From: Rhynchonema sp. JSB1_4
Taxonomy: Eukaryota; Nematoda; Chromadorea; Monhysterida; Xyalidae
Reading direction: 5' to 3'
Length of the DNA stretch: 64,000 nt
Assembly (NCBI GenBank): GCA_030248065.1
Contig: JASAMV010006906.1
Coordinates: 1-64,000, forward strand
In this document: one piece after another, positions 1-11,951 of the stretch
Position numbering within the stretch: the first letter of the stretch is position 1
Layout: every line of letters begins with the position of its first letter
The notes under the pieces: model-generated
Told to the model about the DNA's origin: nothing
The model's input: the letters and a program-made list of their open reading frames with translations, nothing else
Databases searched by the model: none
Position numbers and translations under genes: made by a program

Positions 1-62
1 AACAACATGATTGCATTACGGCACTGCCATCCCGGCAACATCAAAGATATACAATTTACATA

Positions 63-701
63 GATTTGATCAGGGTTGGATTAAAAAAAAGTAAAAAGTT
101 TTTTGTAAAAAAATTAAAAAAAAAGTTGGCCACTTTTTTATTTTAAAATTTTAAAAAGTAAGTCCACTTTTTTATTATTTTTTCACTTTTTTCGGTATTT
201 TCTGACTTTTTTAAGGTAAAAAGGCATGTTTTCATGTGTTTTATTGCCCATGTTTCTCAAAAAATTGCCTGCGGCGCTTATATTTCAGTTTAAAATGGTG
301 TTGTGATGGACTCACACAGTTCCCAGACATCCCAACAATACATGCATGTATAATATAGGACACCCCATACCGTATACTGCACAGTTGTTGAGCGTGTCGT
401 AAGCTATAGACATGCTCGCCTGTTTGCAGTTGTGTGGATTAGCTATTTGTTGCTTTTGCGACACAAAGTGATTATGGTGTGAGTCTTTATCTCTCTTCAA
501 ATTTATTCCCAAATTCACAAACAGAAGGTTGGTCTTCCCTTTGTCACATACAGTAATGATTTCAGAAATTTGATTCCTCAAGAAGCCAATTTTTTGGGGA
601 TCCGGAATAAAAAAAGTGATTCTTAAAAAAATTTTAAAAAGTTTTTTTTTAAATAAAAGTTCGATAATAAAAAATTTTTTTAATCCAACCCTGGATTTGA
701 T
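63..701. mobile_element. hAT-like MITE with 8-bp target-site duplication
   Basis: An inverted repeat pair starting CAGGGTTGGATTAAAAAAA (71-89) and ending in its complement (about 675-693) bounds a 623-bp AT-rich body. The body is flanked by identical 8-bp copies of GATTTGAT at 63-70 and 694-701. An 8-bp duplication and a CAGGG terminus are known hAT superfamily traits. No transposase is encoded inside, so this is a non-autonomous copy. Confidence 0.85.
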
Positions 702-924
702 TTATTAATCTTGTATTTCTGTCATGCGAACCAAATAACTGTTTATCCCTCCCTATACACTCTGGGAACAGAGACACACAAACAAAAATGACAAAGCACC
801 AAAATGCGCCTTTACAAAAAAATGTGTATGACCTCAAAACATTAGGAAATTTATGAACAAAATGTCTTTGTTCCTTCTTTTTGAAATGACATTTGTATTG
901 CTGCACACCAGGGTCTACTTTTTA

Positions 925-1893
925 GTAGCGAAGTTTTCAGCAGACCCTCCTCCAGACCTATGGCTCCGATACGTGGATGACACCTTCATCCTGTGGAGCG
1001 GTTCAGCCGATGAACTGGAAGGGTTCAAAGCCCACCCGAACAGCCAGAACAATGCCATACAGTTCACCATGGAGACGGAGGAAGGTGGACACCTACCCTT
1101 CCTGGATGTGATGGTCAAAAGAACACCACGATCCCTGACCACCACCGTATACCGCAAACCAACCCACACTGACAAGTACCTGCACTGGCAGTCGAACCAT
1201 CCCACAAAGACCAAACTGGGAGTGGTCAAGTGCCTGACCAACAGAGCAAACACCATCTGCTCCACAGGACAAGAACGAGACATGGAAAAGAAGCGACTCC
1301 ACCGCGCCTTCACCATGAACGGCTACCCAAGTGCACGTGCACAGGTACAGAGGGCAATTGCACCACAATCAAACCAAAGGCCGAACCCAGAGGCTCCAGT
1401 GGCCACAGCAGTGGTACCATACAGTGGCCAATGCACTGAGAAACTCAAGCGCATCTGCCACAAGTACAAGGTCAGACTGGTTGGAAAGAGTGACCAAACA
1501 CTGAGAAAGTCCCTCAGCAAAGTAGCTCCGATGAGACAACAGGAGCACAAAGCAGAAGTGGTATACAAAGTGCCCATGGAGCCATGTGGCAAAGTGTACA
1601 TCGGAGAGACCGGAAGGCCACTGAAGAACAGACTGTCCCAACACAAGACAGGTGTGAAGTATGTGCGCACCGAAACCAGTGCTATAGCAGAGCACTGTGT
1701 GCAGTGCCCCCAGAACTGCCAACCAAACTTCAAGGAAACAAAGGTGCTGGCAACAGTACCCAACAAGTTCAAGAGGAAGATCAGGGAAGCCTTGGAGATG
1801 AAGAAGGAGGGAAGCACAAACTTCGCCACGCCCAGCTACCACCTGAGCGCCCAATGGGGCAACAGATGGCTAAACACCAGGCCACCATGCTAG
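925..1893 (+). pseudogene. Penelope-like retroelement fragment (RT end plus GIY-YIG)
   Basis: The open frame (formal ATG at 853) begins in unrelated sequence and becomes Penelope-like near 940. The catalytic reverse-transcriptase box YVDD follows within about 40 codons, so nearly all upstream RT motifs are missing. The C-terminal half contains a GIY-YIG-type endonuclease signature, with VVYKVP, a Cys, then KVYIGETGR and a Leu/His-rich tract, as in canonical Penelope elements. The ORF ends at a TAG at 1891-1893. It is a 5'-truncated copy, the usual fate of these elements, with the remaining frame intact. The ATG at 853 is probably host or flanking sequence. The family call rests on the YVDD to GIY-YIG order and is firm. 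Confidence 0.85.
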
Positions 1894-2100
1894 ATCAGGG
1901 ACTCCCCTTGATAAATCAGGGTTAAGCACATGTACCCTTGAAATTTGCAAAAATCAGGCAACAACACGTGTTATAACTGAAAAAAGTTATTACACTTGAA
2001 TAATAACACATGTGTTATAACTGAGAAAAGTTATAACACATGAACTTGGTAGTCTTAGGTATACAGTATATAGCACTTTAAGAACATTATAATTGTCCCC

Positions 2101-2175
2101 TCGATAGCCGAATGGTTAAAGCGTTAGACTCACAGCAAAAGGCCTTAAGTTCGATACCGCACGGAGGACATATCA
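2101..2175 (+). repeat. tRNA-derived SINE head
   Basis: TAGCCGAATGG (2106-2116) fits a pol III A box and AGTTCGATACC (2149-2159) fits a B box with one deviation. The 3' GGAGGACA can partly pair with TGTCCCCT just upstream. The anticodon arm does not fold as a tRNA, and unrelated sequence follows directly, so it reads as the head of a SINE rather than a working tRNA. Confidence 0.55.
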
Positions 2176-2225
2176 GCCTGATGACGACAGCAGGATCCGT
2201 TGTCGAAACGTCGCAACCGCGCCTC
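2170..2225 (+). ncRNA. Hammerhead-ribozyme-like motif
   Basis: CTGATGA (2178-2184) is followed by a GACA/TGTC stem (2186-2189 with 2211-2214) and then GAAA (2215-2218), the conserved core order of a hammerhead ribozyme. Penelope and other retroelements, and some SINEs, are known to carry such motifs. Position 10.1 looks unpaired, and stems I and III are not obvious by eye, so activity is uncertain. Confidence 0.4.
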
Positions 2226-2539
2226 ACCAGGCGACTTACCCTAACCCAACAGCCCTCGTCAGGGCTACCCAGAGTGGCTGGCAATAAGACCACAACAAAT
2301 TTTTCGCAAAAAAAAACTACTACAGCGTGGTTTTTGCAAAAGTCTCGGCCTAAGCTTAGGCAAAAGCCGGAGCATAAACGAAGCAATCAATGCCTAACCC
2401 TGAAATTTCAGCACTTCAGGTGACCGACGTCATCCTAAACCGGCTGGTTGATCTGTGCTCAACCCGGACCTGAGCCCAAGCCATGGACTAGGTTGCACCA
2501 GTAGGCCCGAGTCTTAGGGCTAACTTAGGTTGAGCACGG

Positions 2540-2850
2540 AATCCGGAAATATTTACATGCAAAAACTTTGATCTATTTCCGGATCCGGAACAGGATCTGC
2601 GTTTTCCGGAAATATTTCCGGATTCCGGTTTCCGGATGAAATATGAAAAACGCAGAACTCGGAAATGTTTTGCATTCCTTTGACAACATTGTGAAGTAAA
2701 ATCTGGTTGAAGGTTAATTCCGTGTTCCGCAAAATTAATCCGGAAATCGGAATTCAGAATTATTTACGGAAACGCAAAAAATAAAAATTCGTCCGGAAAC
2801 CGGAAATATTTCCGGATTCCGGTTTCCGTGTTCAACCTCAGCCCGCTCTA
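2540..2850. repeat. Degenerate CCGGAAATATTTCCGG repeat tract
   Basis: About five partial copies of a unit resembling TCCGGAAATATTTCCGG followed by ATTCCGGTTTCCG occur, best seen at 2605-2640 and 2790-2830. The unit is itself palindromic. No coding potential is visible. Confidence 0.6.
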
Positions 2851-3629
2851 ACGCTTACATGCCACATACCCAACCGCAAGCCTAACCCTCAAGCCTTAGG
2901 TACCACCAGCCAAGTCGACCCGAATAAGTTTATGGAGGGATGGGTCTTGGATCGGATTGGTCGAAATAGACAGTGCATAATGCTTGGGTTGGGTCAAGAG
3001 AATGTCTGCTGGGCTTGGTAACCTGCGGGCTAAAAGATTTCTCGACGGTTTTAAGTGCACCAAACGATTCTACACTTAACCATATTAAAATCATGGTATA
3101 ATTGTTTTTAGTGCCGCGAGTTGGCCTTAACAAAACTATTTGCCCTCGTAACGACTAGGGTTCGGGAACGGTTTGTCCCGTTACGGCCTTTAGGGGTTTG
3201 AAGATTAAAACGTATGAATATACAGTAATGCGCTGAACAATTCTGCGTTTTTTGAGTACAAATACAATGCAGTTAGATCAAACATGGGAAAGAAAATCAG
3301 AATTATGTGTTCAGTGTCAGGCGGTGTACTGAAAAAATGGGAACTGCTGGGATACGGTAGCAACATAAGCTGATATCGCAAACTAAGTTTGTGATTCGTT
3401 ACTACACTTAAACAGCTTCACTTTTGTGGCAATATTTAGAAAATTGAACCGATTCCTTATTTTGGCGCGGTCTTCCTTGTTTTCCGCCTATGCATTACAG
3501 GCAATGTGTCATATGCGTTTGCACGTGCCCATACAGCACACCTGCATGTACGAACATGTGCTTGCTACTGTGCCACACCAGACAATTAGACTGGTATCCC
3601 AGGCCTCGGCCCCGGCCCTGGCCAACATG
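2851..3629. other. Stretch without a recognisable gene
   Basis: Moderate-complexity sequence with only short chance ORFs. No repeat boundary, RNA gene or conserved motif is seen. Confidence 0.4.
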
Positions 3630-4191
3630 GGCGCACCGACAGGGCCGGGGCCGGGGCATAAACGAAACATTTTTTCTTACCAGGCGACTTTACATGTACA
3701 GGGTTGTCAGTTATCCAAAATTGGTTTCGTGTAAGCAGCTGTGCGTGTGTGTTCGTGCTGGGTGTGCTGTTTCCTGATATATCAAGGGCATGACTATTTT
3801 GTGCTTCTTTTGTTTAGATCTCATAAATTTGTTCGATCCTATGAAATTTAGTTCGATTTTCGAGTAACCCAGCGAAAAGCGTACGACGTGTATGTGCGCG
3901 ATCAAAAGCGGTCAGTATATGTATAAGTGCTGGTAGATATTCAGTGTTTGTCAACCAACATTTCAAACTGCAGACTGAATTTGCAATTCACAAATTTGTA
4001 TAATATCTGAACAAAAAAGCACAAAATAGCCATTCCCTTGATATATCAGGCAACAGCACACCCAACACGAACACACACGCGCAGCTGCACATACGAAACC
4101 AATGTTGGATTATTGACAACCATGTAGCTGTAAAGTCGCCTGGCCAGAAAAATCTTCGTTTCTGCCACGGACCCGGCCCTGTCGATGCGCC
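3630..4191. mobile_element. Foldback (long inverted repeat) element
   Basis: Two arms of about 185 bp (3630-3815 and 4006-4191) are diverged inverted copies. TGATATATCAAGGGCATGAC on the left matches the complement of CATTCCCTTGATATATCAGG on the right, and CGACAGGGCCGGG pairs at the outer ends. A unique centre of about 190 bp separates them. No transposase is present and no target duplication could be identified. Confidence 0.65.
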
Positions 4192-5014
4192 AATTAAAAG
4201 ACAGGCGAACATGACAAAAGAAACAACTGATTTATTCAAAGAGCCTAAAAACCACCCATTATGGCAAATTTTCGTTCCCCTGAAACATTAAGTTTATGTT
4301 GAATTTTTTGTCCCAATTCATTCTCTGATCCCTTTTTTCTCTCACCGTAAAGCTACCACCGACAAAATGTGAACCAGCGGCTCGTACGCGGTTCCTATAC
4401 TGCCATTCACACACGAAATCCCGGCGAAATGGAATATATAATAACGATGATATCGATAAAGACTAATAAAGCAACGTAGAGAGCTGTCGGACAAGCCGAC
4501 TGCTGGATTTGCTCCTTTTCAATTCAACGAAGTAATTCCACGGCAACTTTACATTGTTAGTTTTACGCAAAATAAATGATGATTGAACGATTAGCAGTTG
4601 TACACAAAGCGCAACGGGCAGACACAAATGACCCTGAAAACCTAAAAAAGGCAAAGAAAGGGAGTAAGAATCTAGCGGAGGAACAAGATTTAAGCACGAA
4701 AGCACATGATACACACAGAAAACAGCAGAAAATGGGGCTTTTACCTAATCGCAGGATCACACCCCCCTACACTCAGATTACATTTGCCCCCAAATGTCAC
4801 TAGAAAAGACTGAACTATCAGGGAAAAACACTTAGAAAAAGCAATAACAAAACATAACAAAACATAAATCCGTTACGATAAGTACGGTAGAGAACACAAA
4901 ATTACGATAAAGACTTAATAATCCATTTCAATTGACCATCGTCGACCGTCGACACCGTTGCACCGTCGACAACGTTGCACAGACGACCGTCGATTCACCT
5001 ATTTGTACCAACGT
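4192..5014. other. Intergenic sequence, no gene seen
   Basis: Short ORFs on both strands at 4460-4800 mirror each other and show no domain. Around 4935-4995 the motif ACCGTCGAC recurs several times. Confidence 0.4.
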
Positions 5015-5385
5015 GCTGATTGGGACCTCTTCCGTGCGCTGCTGGTTCGTCACAATCTGACGAGACTGGTCATATAGTCACTGGATGTGCAAGCAGCGTG
5101 GGAAGCCATGACTGCCATTCTTGACTCTGCCAAGGCCGCCATTCCACATCTTTTCGGAAAACGCAAACGAAACCCAGACCAGCCATGGATGACCAACAAG
5201 ATCAAACGTTTTTGTCGATGGCAAAAATGAAAGTTCATAGGAAGTGGAAACAGACTGGAGACAAAAAGCTCTGCTAGAAATACTACAACCTGAGCCGGAC
5301 TGTCCGAAAGGATGTCAGAAAGGCACAGGCTGGGAATTTGCATTCAAACATCACAAATCTCAGTAATCCCAAACAACTCTGGCAT
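5015..5385 (+). pseudogene. Relic of a non-LTR retrotransposon (EN-RT linker)
   Basis: Read on the plus strand with frame jumps and stops, the sequence gives pieces such as AWEAMTAILDSAKAAIPHLF, QPWMTNKIKRFC and TVRKDVRKAQA. These are typical of the linker between the APE endonuclease and reverse transcriptase of CR1/Jockey-group LINEs. It is short and broken by several stops. It is unrelated in detail to the larger LINE that follows, so it comes from a separate family. Confidence 0.6.
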
Positions 5386-5713
5386 AGTCTTCATGAGTCA
5401 TGAGTCTCTCTCTGCTCTGCTGTGAATTTTTCACCTCTCTGCTGCTCAGAAATACGTCCACTTGTTCCGACCTGTACGTTGATCAATATTTCGCATGGTT
5501 TGATTGAAGTTACATCAATCTGAAGCTAAAATTCTGCTTGTTCTTTTCACAAATCGTCAACAAAATTTATTCAATCAACGCGTCAACATCTCAAAAATTC
5601 AATTTCGACTTTCGACGCTGGTTGGCGAGCACCATCTGTGTCAACCAACAGTCACTGATTCCGGTACCGAACAACACAGTGATCAACAGGAGAACCGATC
5701 ACAACTGTGAACA

Positions 5714-6433
5714 GTGTGGTGCGAGAGGGACATTTTACTTTACACTCTTGGTCTTGCCTTGCTTGCTTTGTCTTGTGCTGTGCAGTGTTTTCCTGCCTGC
5801 CTGCACGTGTACCTGCACCGACACGTATCATACCTACATAGTGGGGTTATAGGCACTGTCTCAACTCCCATATCCACAATGTACGCACAGATTGGGTTCA
5901 CCAACTACCCATTAGTATACACGCCGTTCGGGCTATACGCTCTGGTGCCCATGTATGGCAGATTACACGTATCAAACACTCAAATATCTCAGTATCGACC
6001 GATGCCGACGACAACAACCGGTGTGACAATGCCGCTCACGTACTGTGCCACTGATCAAAACAATCGTTCAATCCAACAAACATGGCCATGTGATGTTGAC
6101 ACCCAACCAATTAATCAAAATGACATGAATCAAAACGGAGACGGTCAGTGGCCTGTTCATTACAAAAATGGCAGCAATAGGCATAAGAATAGACATGGCA
6201 GAAATGTGACTCACAAAGCTTGTGTTGAACGCAGAATGACCAAAAAGCGTCGTAAACGCGACCAAACGTCGGTCAAGTCACAAAATTGCAAATATGCCAA
6301 GGGAACTGATGTTTCAGACGGTTTGCTTAGCACACCGGTGCGGCCCGGTGCTATGGAAACTGCTGACTGGCAGTACCGAATTGCGCATTCTCACGCCCAG
6401 TCCCGAAATCCACAGACAGCGAGACTCTGTTAA
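5714..6433 (+). CDS. Possible ORF1-like region upstream of the LINE
   Basis: A 239-aa open frame precedes and overlaps the LINE polyprotein frame by 140 nt. It has a hydrophobic start, a Thr/Asn/Gln-rich centre and a basic stretch (KKRRKRD). No domain is recognised. Its position just upstream of the endonuclease frame suggests LINE ORF1 or a leader region, but codon composition offers little support and it could be chance. Confidence 0.3.
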   Translation: MWCERDILLYTLGLALLALSCAVQCFPACLHVYLHRHVSYLHSGVIGTVSTPISTMYAQIGFTNYPLVYTPFGLYALVPMYGRLHVSNTQISQYRPMPTTTTGVTMPLTYCATDQNNRSIQQTWPCDVDTQPINQNDMNQNGDGQWPVHYKNGSNRHKNRHGRNVTHKACVERRMTKKRRKRDQTSVKSQNCKYAKGTDVSDGLLSTPVRPGAMETADWQYRIAHSHAQSRNPQTARLC

Positions 6434-9400
6434 CTGCGGTCCAATCACGTGCTTGTTCGCTGAGCGAATCATAACAAAGCAATCTTTAAACTTTCGGACC
6501 GAAACCGTACAACAATACAGAACCATGATCGAGAACTGGCTCAAGGAAGAGAATCTCATCACTGAAGCGGTTCAGAATGAAACAGATGACTTGGAGGAGA
6601 TTGCACAGAAATTTCGTGATTTGTACGGCTTTGATCCGTCCCACTACGAACATGGAGTCATTGCCAAGTGTGTTACGAACGATCATAAGAAAGATTGTGA
6701 AATGTCACAGAAAACCAGCAGCAACGTCACTGACAAAACTCATGGTCAAAACGCAGCTGCCGACCACCTCAATATTGTGATGACCACAGAAGTTGAATCC
6801 AACACTGGTCAAAAAGAGCATCATTCCATACCTCAGAAGCGTACTGCAACAAGGCAATGCGCCAGAAAGCGCAAGCAATCGTCACTGTCTGCTGTGTGCC
6901 AACACAAAATTGTGAAATCAAACGCCGCGCCACCGAAAAGTGCATCTGCTGACAGCACAACGATCACTTGTGACACAATTAACGTAAACTCATTGAGAGG
7001 AAAAATGGACACAGTAATGGCACATGTCGCCACTTACGGTCCTGACATATTGATGCTACAAGAAACGAAACTTGGTGAAAACACACTGGGAAATTTTGAA
7101 CTTAATGGTTATGTGCTATTTGAACGGAGACGGAACGAAAATGGCGGTGGTGTGGCCACTTATATCCGTAAACGGCTAAATCCGTATCAGCCCAAGAATC
7201 ACATTATCCCCGACTTTGAAACATGTGTCTGCGCGTTTGTTATTGGCAAAGCTAGAATACTTGTTATCAATGGCTACCGTACCCCAACTGTTGGCGGTCC
7301 CTACCAATGTTCTCCGAACATGTTCATTGATGGATTGGAGGCATTTTTGGCGCAATGCGAAGGCAGTTTTGATTACATGATTCTCGGAGGTGACTGGAAT
7401 ATCTGCTGCAAGACAGAACCTGAGTGTTCACGATTGCTGCTTTCAATGAGTGAATATGGACTGGAGCAAAGGGTTGACCAACTGACTCATGATAAACGAC
7501 TGCTTGATGTCCTTTTTGTGTCAGAACAACTACCAACTACGGTCATCCTGAAGGCGCCTATTGAGAAATGTCATGCTACCGTGTCAGGGAAAATTACAAT
7601 CCCGGATGAATTGTTGCAATTTACAAAAATTGTTCGTTTGCCGCAATACCAAGATGCCAATTGGCCACACATAAACGACGAACTGTCGTCTAAGAACTTG
7701 GCACAAATAGTCACTGAGGCACCATCTGTTGATGCTGCACTGGAGTATGTCAATGCTACTTTGCACCACGTTTTAAATACCTATGTGAAATACAAAACAT
7801 TTCGCGTGTCGAACAAGCCGAAAAAGGCAGAGTGGTGCTCAAAAGAGCTGATACGACTAAAAACGAAGATGGATAACGTCTATCGCAACTGGCTTACCAC
7901 AAACAGGGACAAGCAATCTCCAAAACTTGACACGTACAAGAAATTGAAAAAACAGTACAATAAGTTGGAGACGCAGTTCAAAAAAGCTTTCTATGCAAGA
8001 AAGTTTGAATACAAGCCTCAAGAACGTGCGTTCTGGGAACACGAGAGAATACTAAGAGGTAAAGTTAAAACTGACATGCCTCCATTGTGCAACTCAACTG
8101 GGAAACTGATATCTGACGAAATGGAAAAAGCGGAGCAATTTGCCGAGCATTTTATCAGCGTGTGGAACAAAACTGATATACAAGTGCCAACACCAGATCG
8201 TGAATCTGCCTTCCATTGCCCTGAATCCGATCTATGTGATATTCCTTTTGTTTATAATTTCCTAATCAAACTGAAAGACCGAAAATCCGCAGGCATAGAC
8301 GATCTTAATCCCATCGTGCTGAAAGCGTGTGCACCGGCACTTGCTCCGGCGTTAACATTGTTATATCGGAGATGTCAAAGGGAGGGCGTTTTTCCCAAAA
8401 CATACAAACAATCTGTCACAGTACCAATACCAAAAGTTCCGCGACCAACAAGTTTCTCACAATATCGGCCCATAAGCCTTCTGTGCATTACTGAAAAGTG
8501 CTTCGAGCGTCACATATACAATTTACTGGTGCCCTACATCGACCCCAAGCTTTCTAACTATCAATTTGGTTTTCGAAAAAAAGCGAGGATGTGCGGATGC
8601 TTTATGACGCTTTGATGCAATAGTAAATTCCATGCTTGACAGATACACAAATGTCTGGGCAACGTTTGTTGACCTCTCTAAAGCATTTGATTTAGTGCCC
8701 TTCAAGTCACTCATTCGCTGCCTGGCGACTGAATATGGGCTACCGGAGCATCTGACTGCACTGCTTAAGAACTATCTATCTGATCGCTGGCAGTGCGTAC
8801 GTGTAGGAACTAGTCTGTCAAATTTCACTGAAGTCATCAGCGGTGTGCCACAAGGCAGCGTATTAGGCCCACTACTATTTATTGCATACATAAATAGCAT
8901 ACCGATTTCCGAGCTAAGTGAAACTACCCGATTAATCAAATTTGCTGATGATTTGGTTATCATACACCCAGTGAAATCAAGTGAATCAGCTGGACAACTA
9001 CAACAAGACATAGACAAAATTGTCAACTTCTTTGCCAGTAAACTGCTGAAAGTAAATGAGACTAAGACGAAAATTATGACGTTCCGTCGAGCTAGGTCAA
9101 CATTGAAACAAAACCCTAAAGTTACAATCAACGGTTCTGTAATCGACTGTGTAACTTCATACAAGTACCTTGGAGTACTTTTAGACGAACAGCTAAATTA
9201 TAATCTGCAATGTAGCAAGGTTTGTGCAAAAGTCAAAAAGACGATCGGTTACCTGACAAGCCAATTCCGTGGCAGTGTGCCAGTGAAAAGTTTGAAATGC
9301 TTGTACGTTGCTTTGCTTCGCTCTGTTATGTTATACGGATGTGGCTCAAGCTATCCAATACGGAAATGTGATCAAACACTCCTGGAACGAACCCAAAAAT

Positions 9401-9828
9401 TTTCATGTAGGGCGATACTAAACAAATGGGAACATGAAACAACCTATGACAGTATGCTTCAGCAAATTGGATGGGTTCCATTCTACCAACAAGTGTTCAC
9501 AGTTAGGCTGTGTACATTGTACCAATATGTGTATGGGCTGCGATTCGTACTTCCCGACCTGTTCACCTTATTGAGCGACTGCGATGTGCGAACGAGTTCA
9601 AGAATTGCCCATTCAAAAACAATCAAGTTGGCAAAACCGAGCACAACCCGATATCAAGCCAGTGCGATGAATTCAACCGCGCTTGCCTTCAACAACTTGC
9701 CACAAACATTTATAGATTTGTGTTATTCCAAATTCAAACGAGCTGTGGCTTCAAAACAGATGTTCGACTTTGTAACCGATAAAGTAGGAATTTTTAAAGT
9801 TCCAATGATTCCATCAATCGACGTGTGA
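6294..9828 (+). pseudogene. Non-LTR retrotransposon ORF (protease remnant, APE endonuclease, RT), broken
   Basis: The first frame (6294-8615) has, near residues 40-60, QRDSVNCGPITCLFAERI, which resembles the Gln/Cys region of Ulp1-type (C48) cysteine proteases. An APE-type endonuclease follows (DTINVNSLRGK, MLQETKL, GGDWN) and then the N-terminal RT fingers (KSAGIDDLNP, QYRPISLL, YQFGFRKK). At the A-run near 8575-8583 the frame shifts. In the new frame a TGA (8605-8607) is met before the second ORF (8632-9828), which carries LSKAFD, GVPQGSVLGPLLF and the catalytic FADD. The copy is therefore dead or recently inactivated by one frameshift and one stop. The order EN then RT places it in the APE (CR1/Jockey-like) group. 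The 3' end and any tail repeat were not located. Confidence 0.85.
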
Positions 9829-10304
9829 TCCGATGAACTGTAACGTGTGTCTTTCTTGTCATAACACCATTCCCTTTTCAGGACATGATCGTTTTGTTTT
9901 ACCGTGACATGCACACGTTCAGGCCCATATCCCATGTCCCATCGGATCAGGTATGTATACCTCACGATGTTTCATTGACAAAACAAGTGCTTGTGGCGGA
10001 TTGCGCTAACTCTCTGTAAAACTTTGTGTTTTTTCTCTTCTTTTCGGACGACCGCCAGCGGTCCGACGGAGCACTGGGCGGAGCTCCATGATCTACATTC
10101 ATGCCTTACACCAATGTCAGAGGGCGATTTTATTTTCCTAGAACTGCTGTATATTTCTCAACCCACATTTTAACCCAGGAGAATGAAATTGAAAAAGAAC
10201 GAAATGATTCTGGAAATCTGATTTGGGAAAATCACACAATAAACCCTTTTGGAATAACAAGCTAAAAAGTAAATAGCAGTTATAACAAACTTTTCCGCGA
10301 CAAT
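9829..10304. other. Intergenic, probably includes LINE 3' UTR and 5' LTR of the next element
   Basis: No ORF with a recognisable domain. The 3' part lies directly before a primer-binding-site-like motif and therefore probably contains an LTR, whose other copy is absent because the element is 3'-truncated. Confidence 0.4.
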
Positions 10305-10312
10305 TGGCATCC
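10305..10312 (+). promoter_or_regulatory. Candidate primer-binding site of BEL/Pao copy 1
   Basis: TGGCATCC begins with TGG, complementary to a tRNA CCA tail, and lies about 260 nt before gag. The same octamer precedes gag in the two other BEL copies (14952-14959 and, inverted, 43205-43212). Confidence 0.5.
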
Positions 10313-10571
10313 CCTGCGGGAGATTGCCTAATTGTCAAGAAGAAAAGAAAACAGCCGAAGGAACAGCCGTGAAGTGAAGAGCAAGTTCGCGGACCAAGAG
10401 CTCAAGAATCGATTGGATTTCGGATCAAGAAGGAAGACCGATTTCAACAGAGACCGAGGATTCACGATCGCCTTTGATTGGAAGACTTGGGATTAAATAT
10501 CGATAAGGAGCCGATTTCAGCTCGTGCTGGAGCTGTCAACTTGGTGGACCTACTTGCAAACGAAAGGGACA

Positions 10572-11951
10572 ATGGCGAAAAACAGCGGTGCCATTCGTCA
10601 GGTTCTCGGACCGAGAGTTGCCGCTCTGACGAAGTTTGTGGATGACTGCCCGAGTTTCGACCAGCTGATCGATCCGGCATCGAACAAGTCGGAGCAAGAG
10701 CAATTGAGCAAGATTCTGAAGGAAGTCACGCAACTGCAGACCAGGCTGAAAAACGTCAACGGACTACATCCAACTTCAGGACGAAAAATGGATGGACCTG
10801 GCCTCGCAGCTCGAAGGTGACGCCCAGGCGACCGAGATGGACCTGTACAAAACGGCTACAGACGGATATCAACCGTTGATGGAAACTGCGGCAGACCTAC
10901 AAGGCTATTTGGAAAGCACGCTCGACGAAATTAGAGCAAAGATCAATGCAATTGAACTGAAGACACGGCAATCTCCAGATTCAACTGTGGGCACACAAGC
11001 GGCATCGACGTCAACGCAGAGGCAGAATTCTGGAAGCGATCCGAACAGCGCCTTCGTGACAGGACTTCGAATGCCCGAAGTTGGCATCCCTGATTTTCAC
11101 GGTAATCCAAAAGACTTTTTGGAGTTTTGGGACCTGTTTGAAGCCGGAATTGGCAGCAAGCCGATTAGTTCTGTCGAGAAGTTCGTTCAACTGAAAAATA
11201 TAATGAAAGGCAAAGCTAGTGGAGTGCTAGCGGGCATCACAGCAACAAGTGCCAACTATCAGACAACAGTCGATCTTGTGAAGAACAGATTTGGTCGACC
11301 GAAGGTCGTGAAGGATGCTTTGTATGAAACATTAGAACGATACAAGCCGGTAAAAATAACGTGCAGGAACTGCTTCGATTCAAGGACAGTGTCGAGAAAG
11401 TGCTTCGGCAGCTGATTCTGCTCGGCGAAGATGTTTCATCGGGATCCACCAATACAATGCTGGTACGTCTGATGGAGTCAAAGTTACCAGACACCGCATT
11501 GTGGGAGATGGGGCACGACCGAACGGACTTCGACAGCGCGTATTCGGTGCAAGAATTTCGTGACCGACTGGATAAGTATGTGAAGAGAATGGAGAGCGTC
11601 AGCAGCTACAAGGCAGACAAAGGAGAGAAAGAGAAAGTGGATAAAAGTCGAGACGACCGAAAGGCATCGAGGCCTCATTGGAAGCAGAGTGCGGCAATTG
11701 AGGACAGGAGTGCTACTGCTGATTCGTTCACTACTTTTTCATCCGGCCGAAATAATTCAAAGTCAAATGGGAACCGAAACAATGGCAAACTGGGACGAAG
11801 CGGCGCTATCAGTGCACCAGTTAATGCACCGGGCAACAGCAAGGGTCCAGCGTGCTGTTTGTGCCAAAAGAAAGACCATTACAGCAGCAGTTGCACGCAA
11901 TATGCAGCACTGGAGCAACACAAAGATCGTATGCGACAGTTGAACCTGTGA
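10572..11951 (+). pseudogene. BEL/Pao copy 1 gag, frameshifted
   Basis: Gag begins at ATG 10572 (MAKNSGAIRQV). Reading must change frame near 10770 and again near 11350 to stay coding. The middle holds the conserved BEL gag core (LPxFHGxxxDFxxFWD-like, here IPDFHGNPKDFLEFWDLFE), and the end carries a CCHC-type knuckle, CCLCQKKDHYSSSC. Gag packages retroelement RNA into intracellular particles. Two frameshifts make this copy non-functional. Family assignment is secure from the gag core and the downstream pol. Confidence 0.85.

Noticed and set aside
3426..3777. Two overlapping ORFs of about 100 aa
   Set aside because: They span one arm of the foldback element and its flank; composition follows the repeat.
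4463..4803. Opposed ORFs of 65-83 aa
   Set aside because: Mirror-image frames with biased composition and no domain; likely chance.
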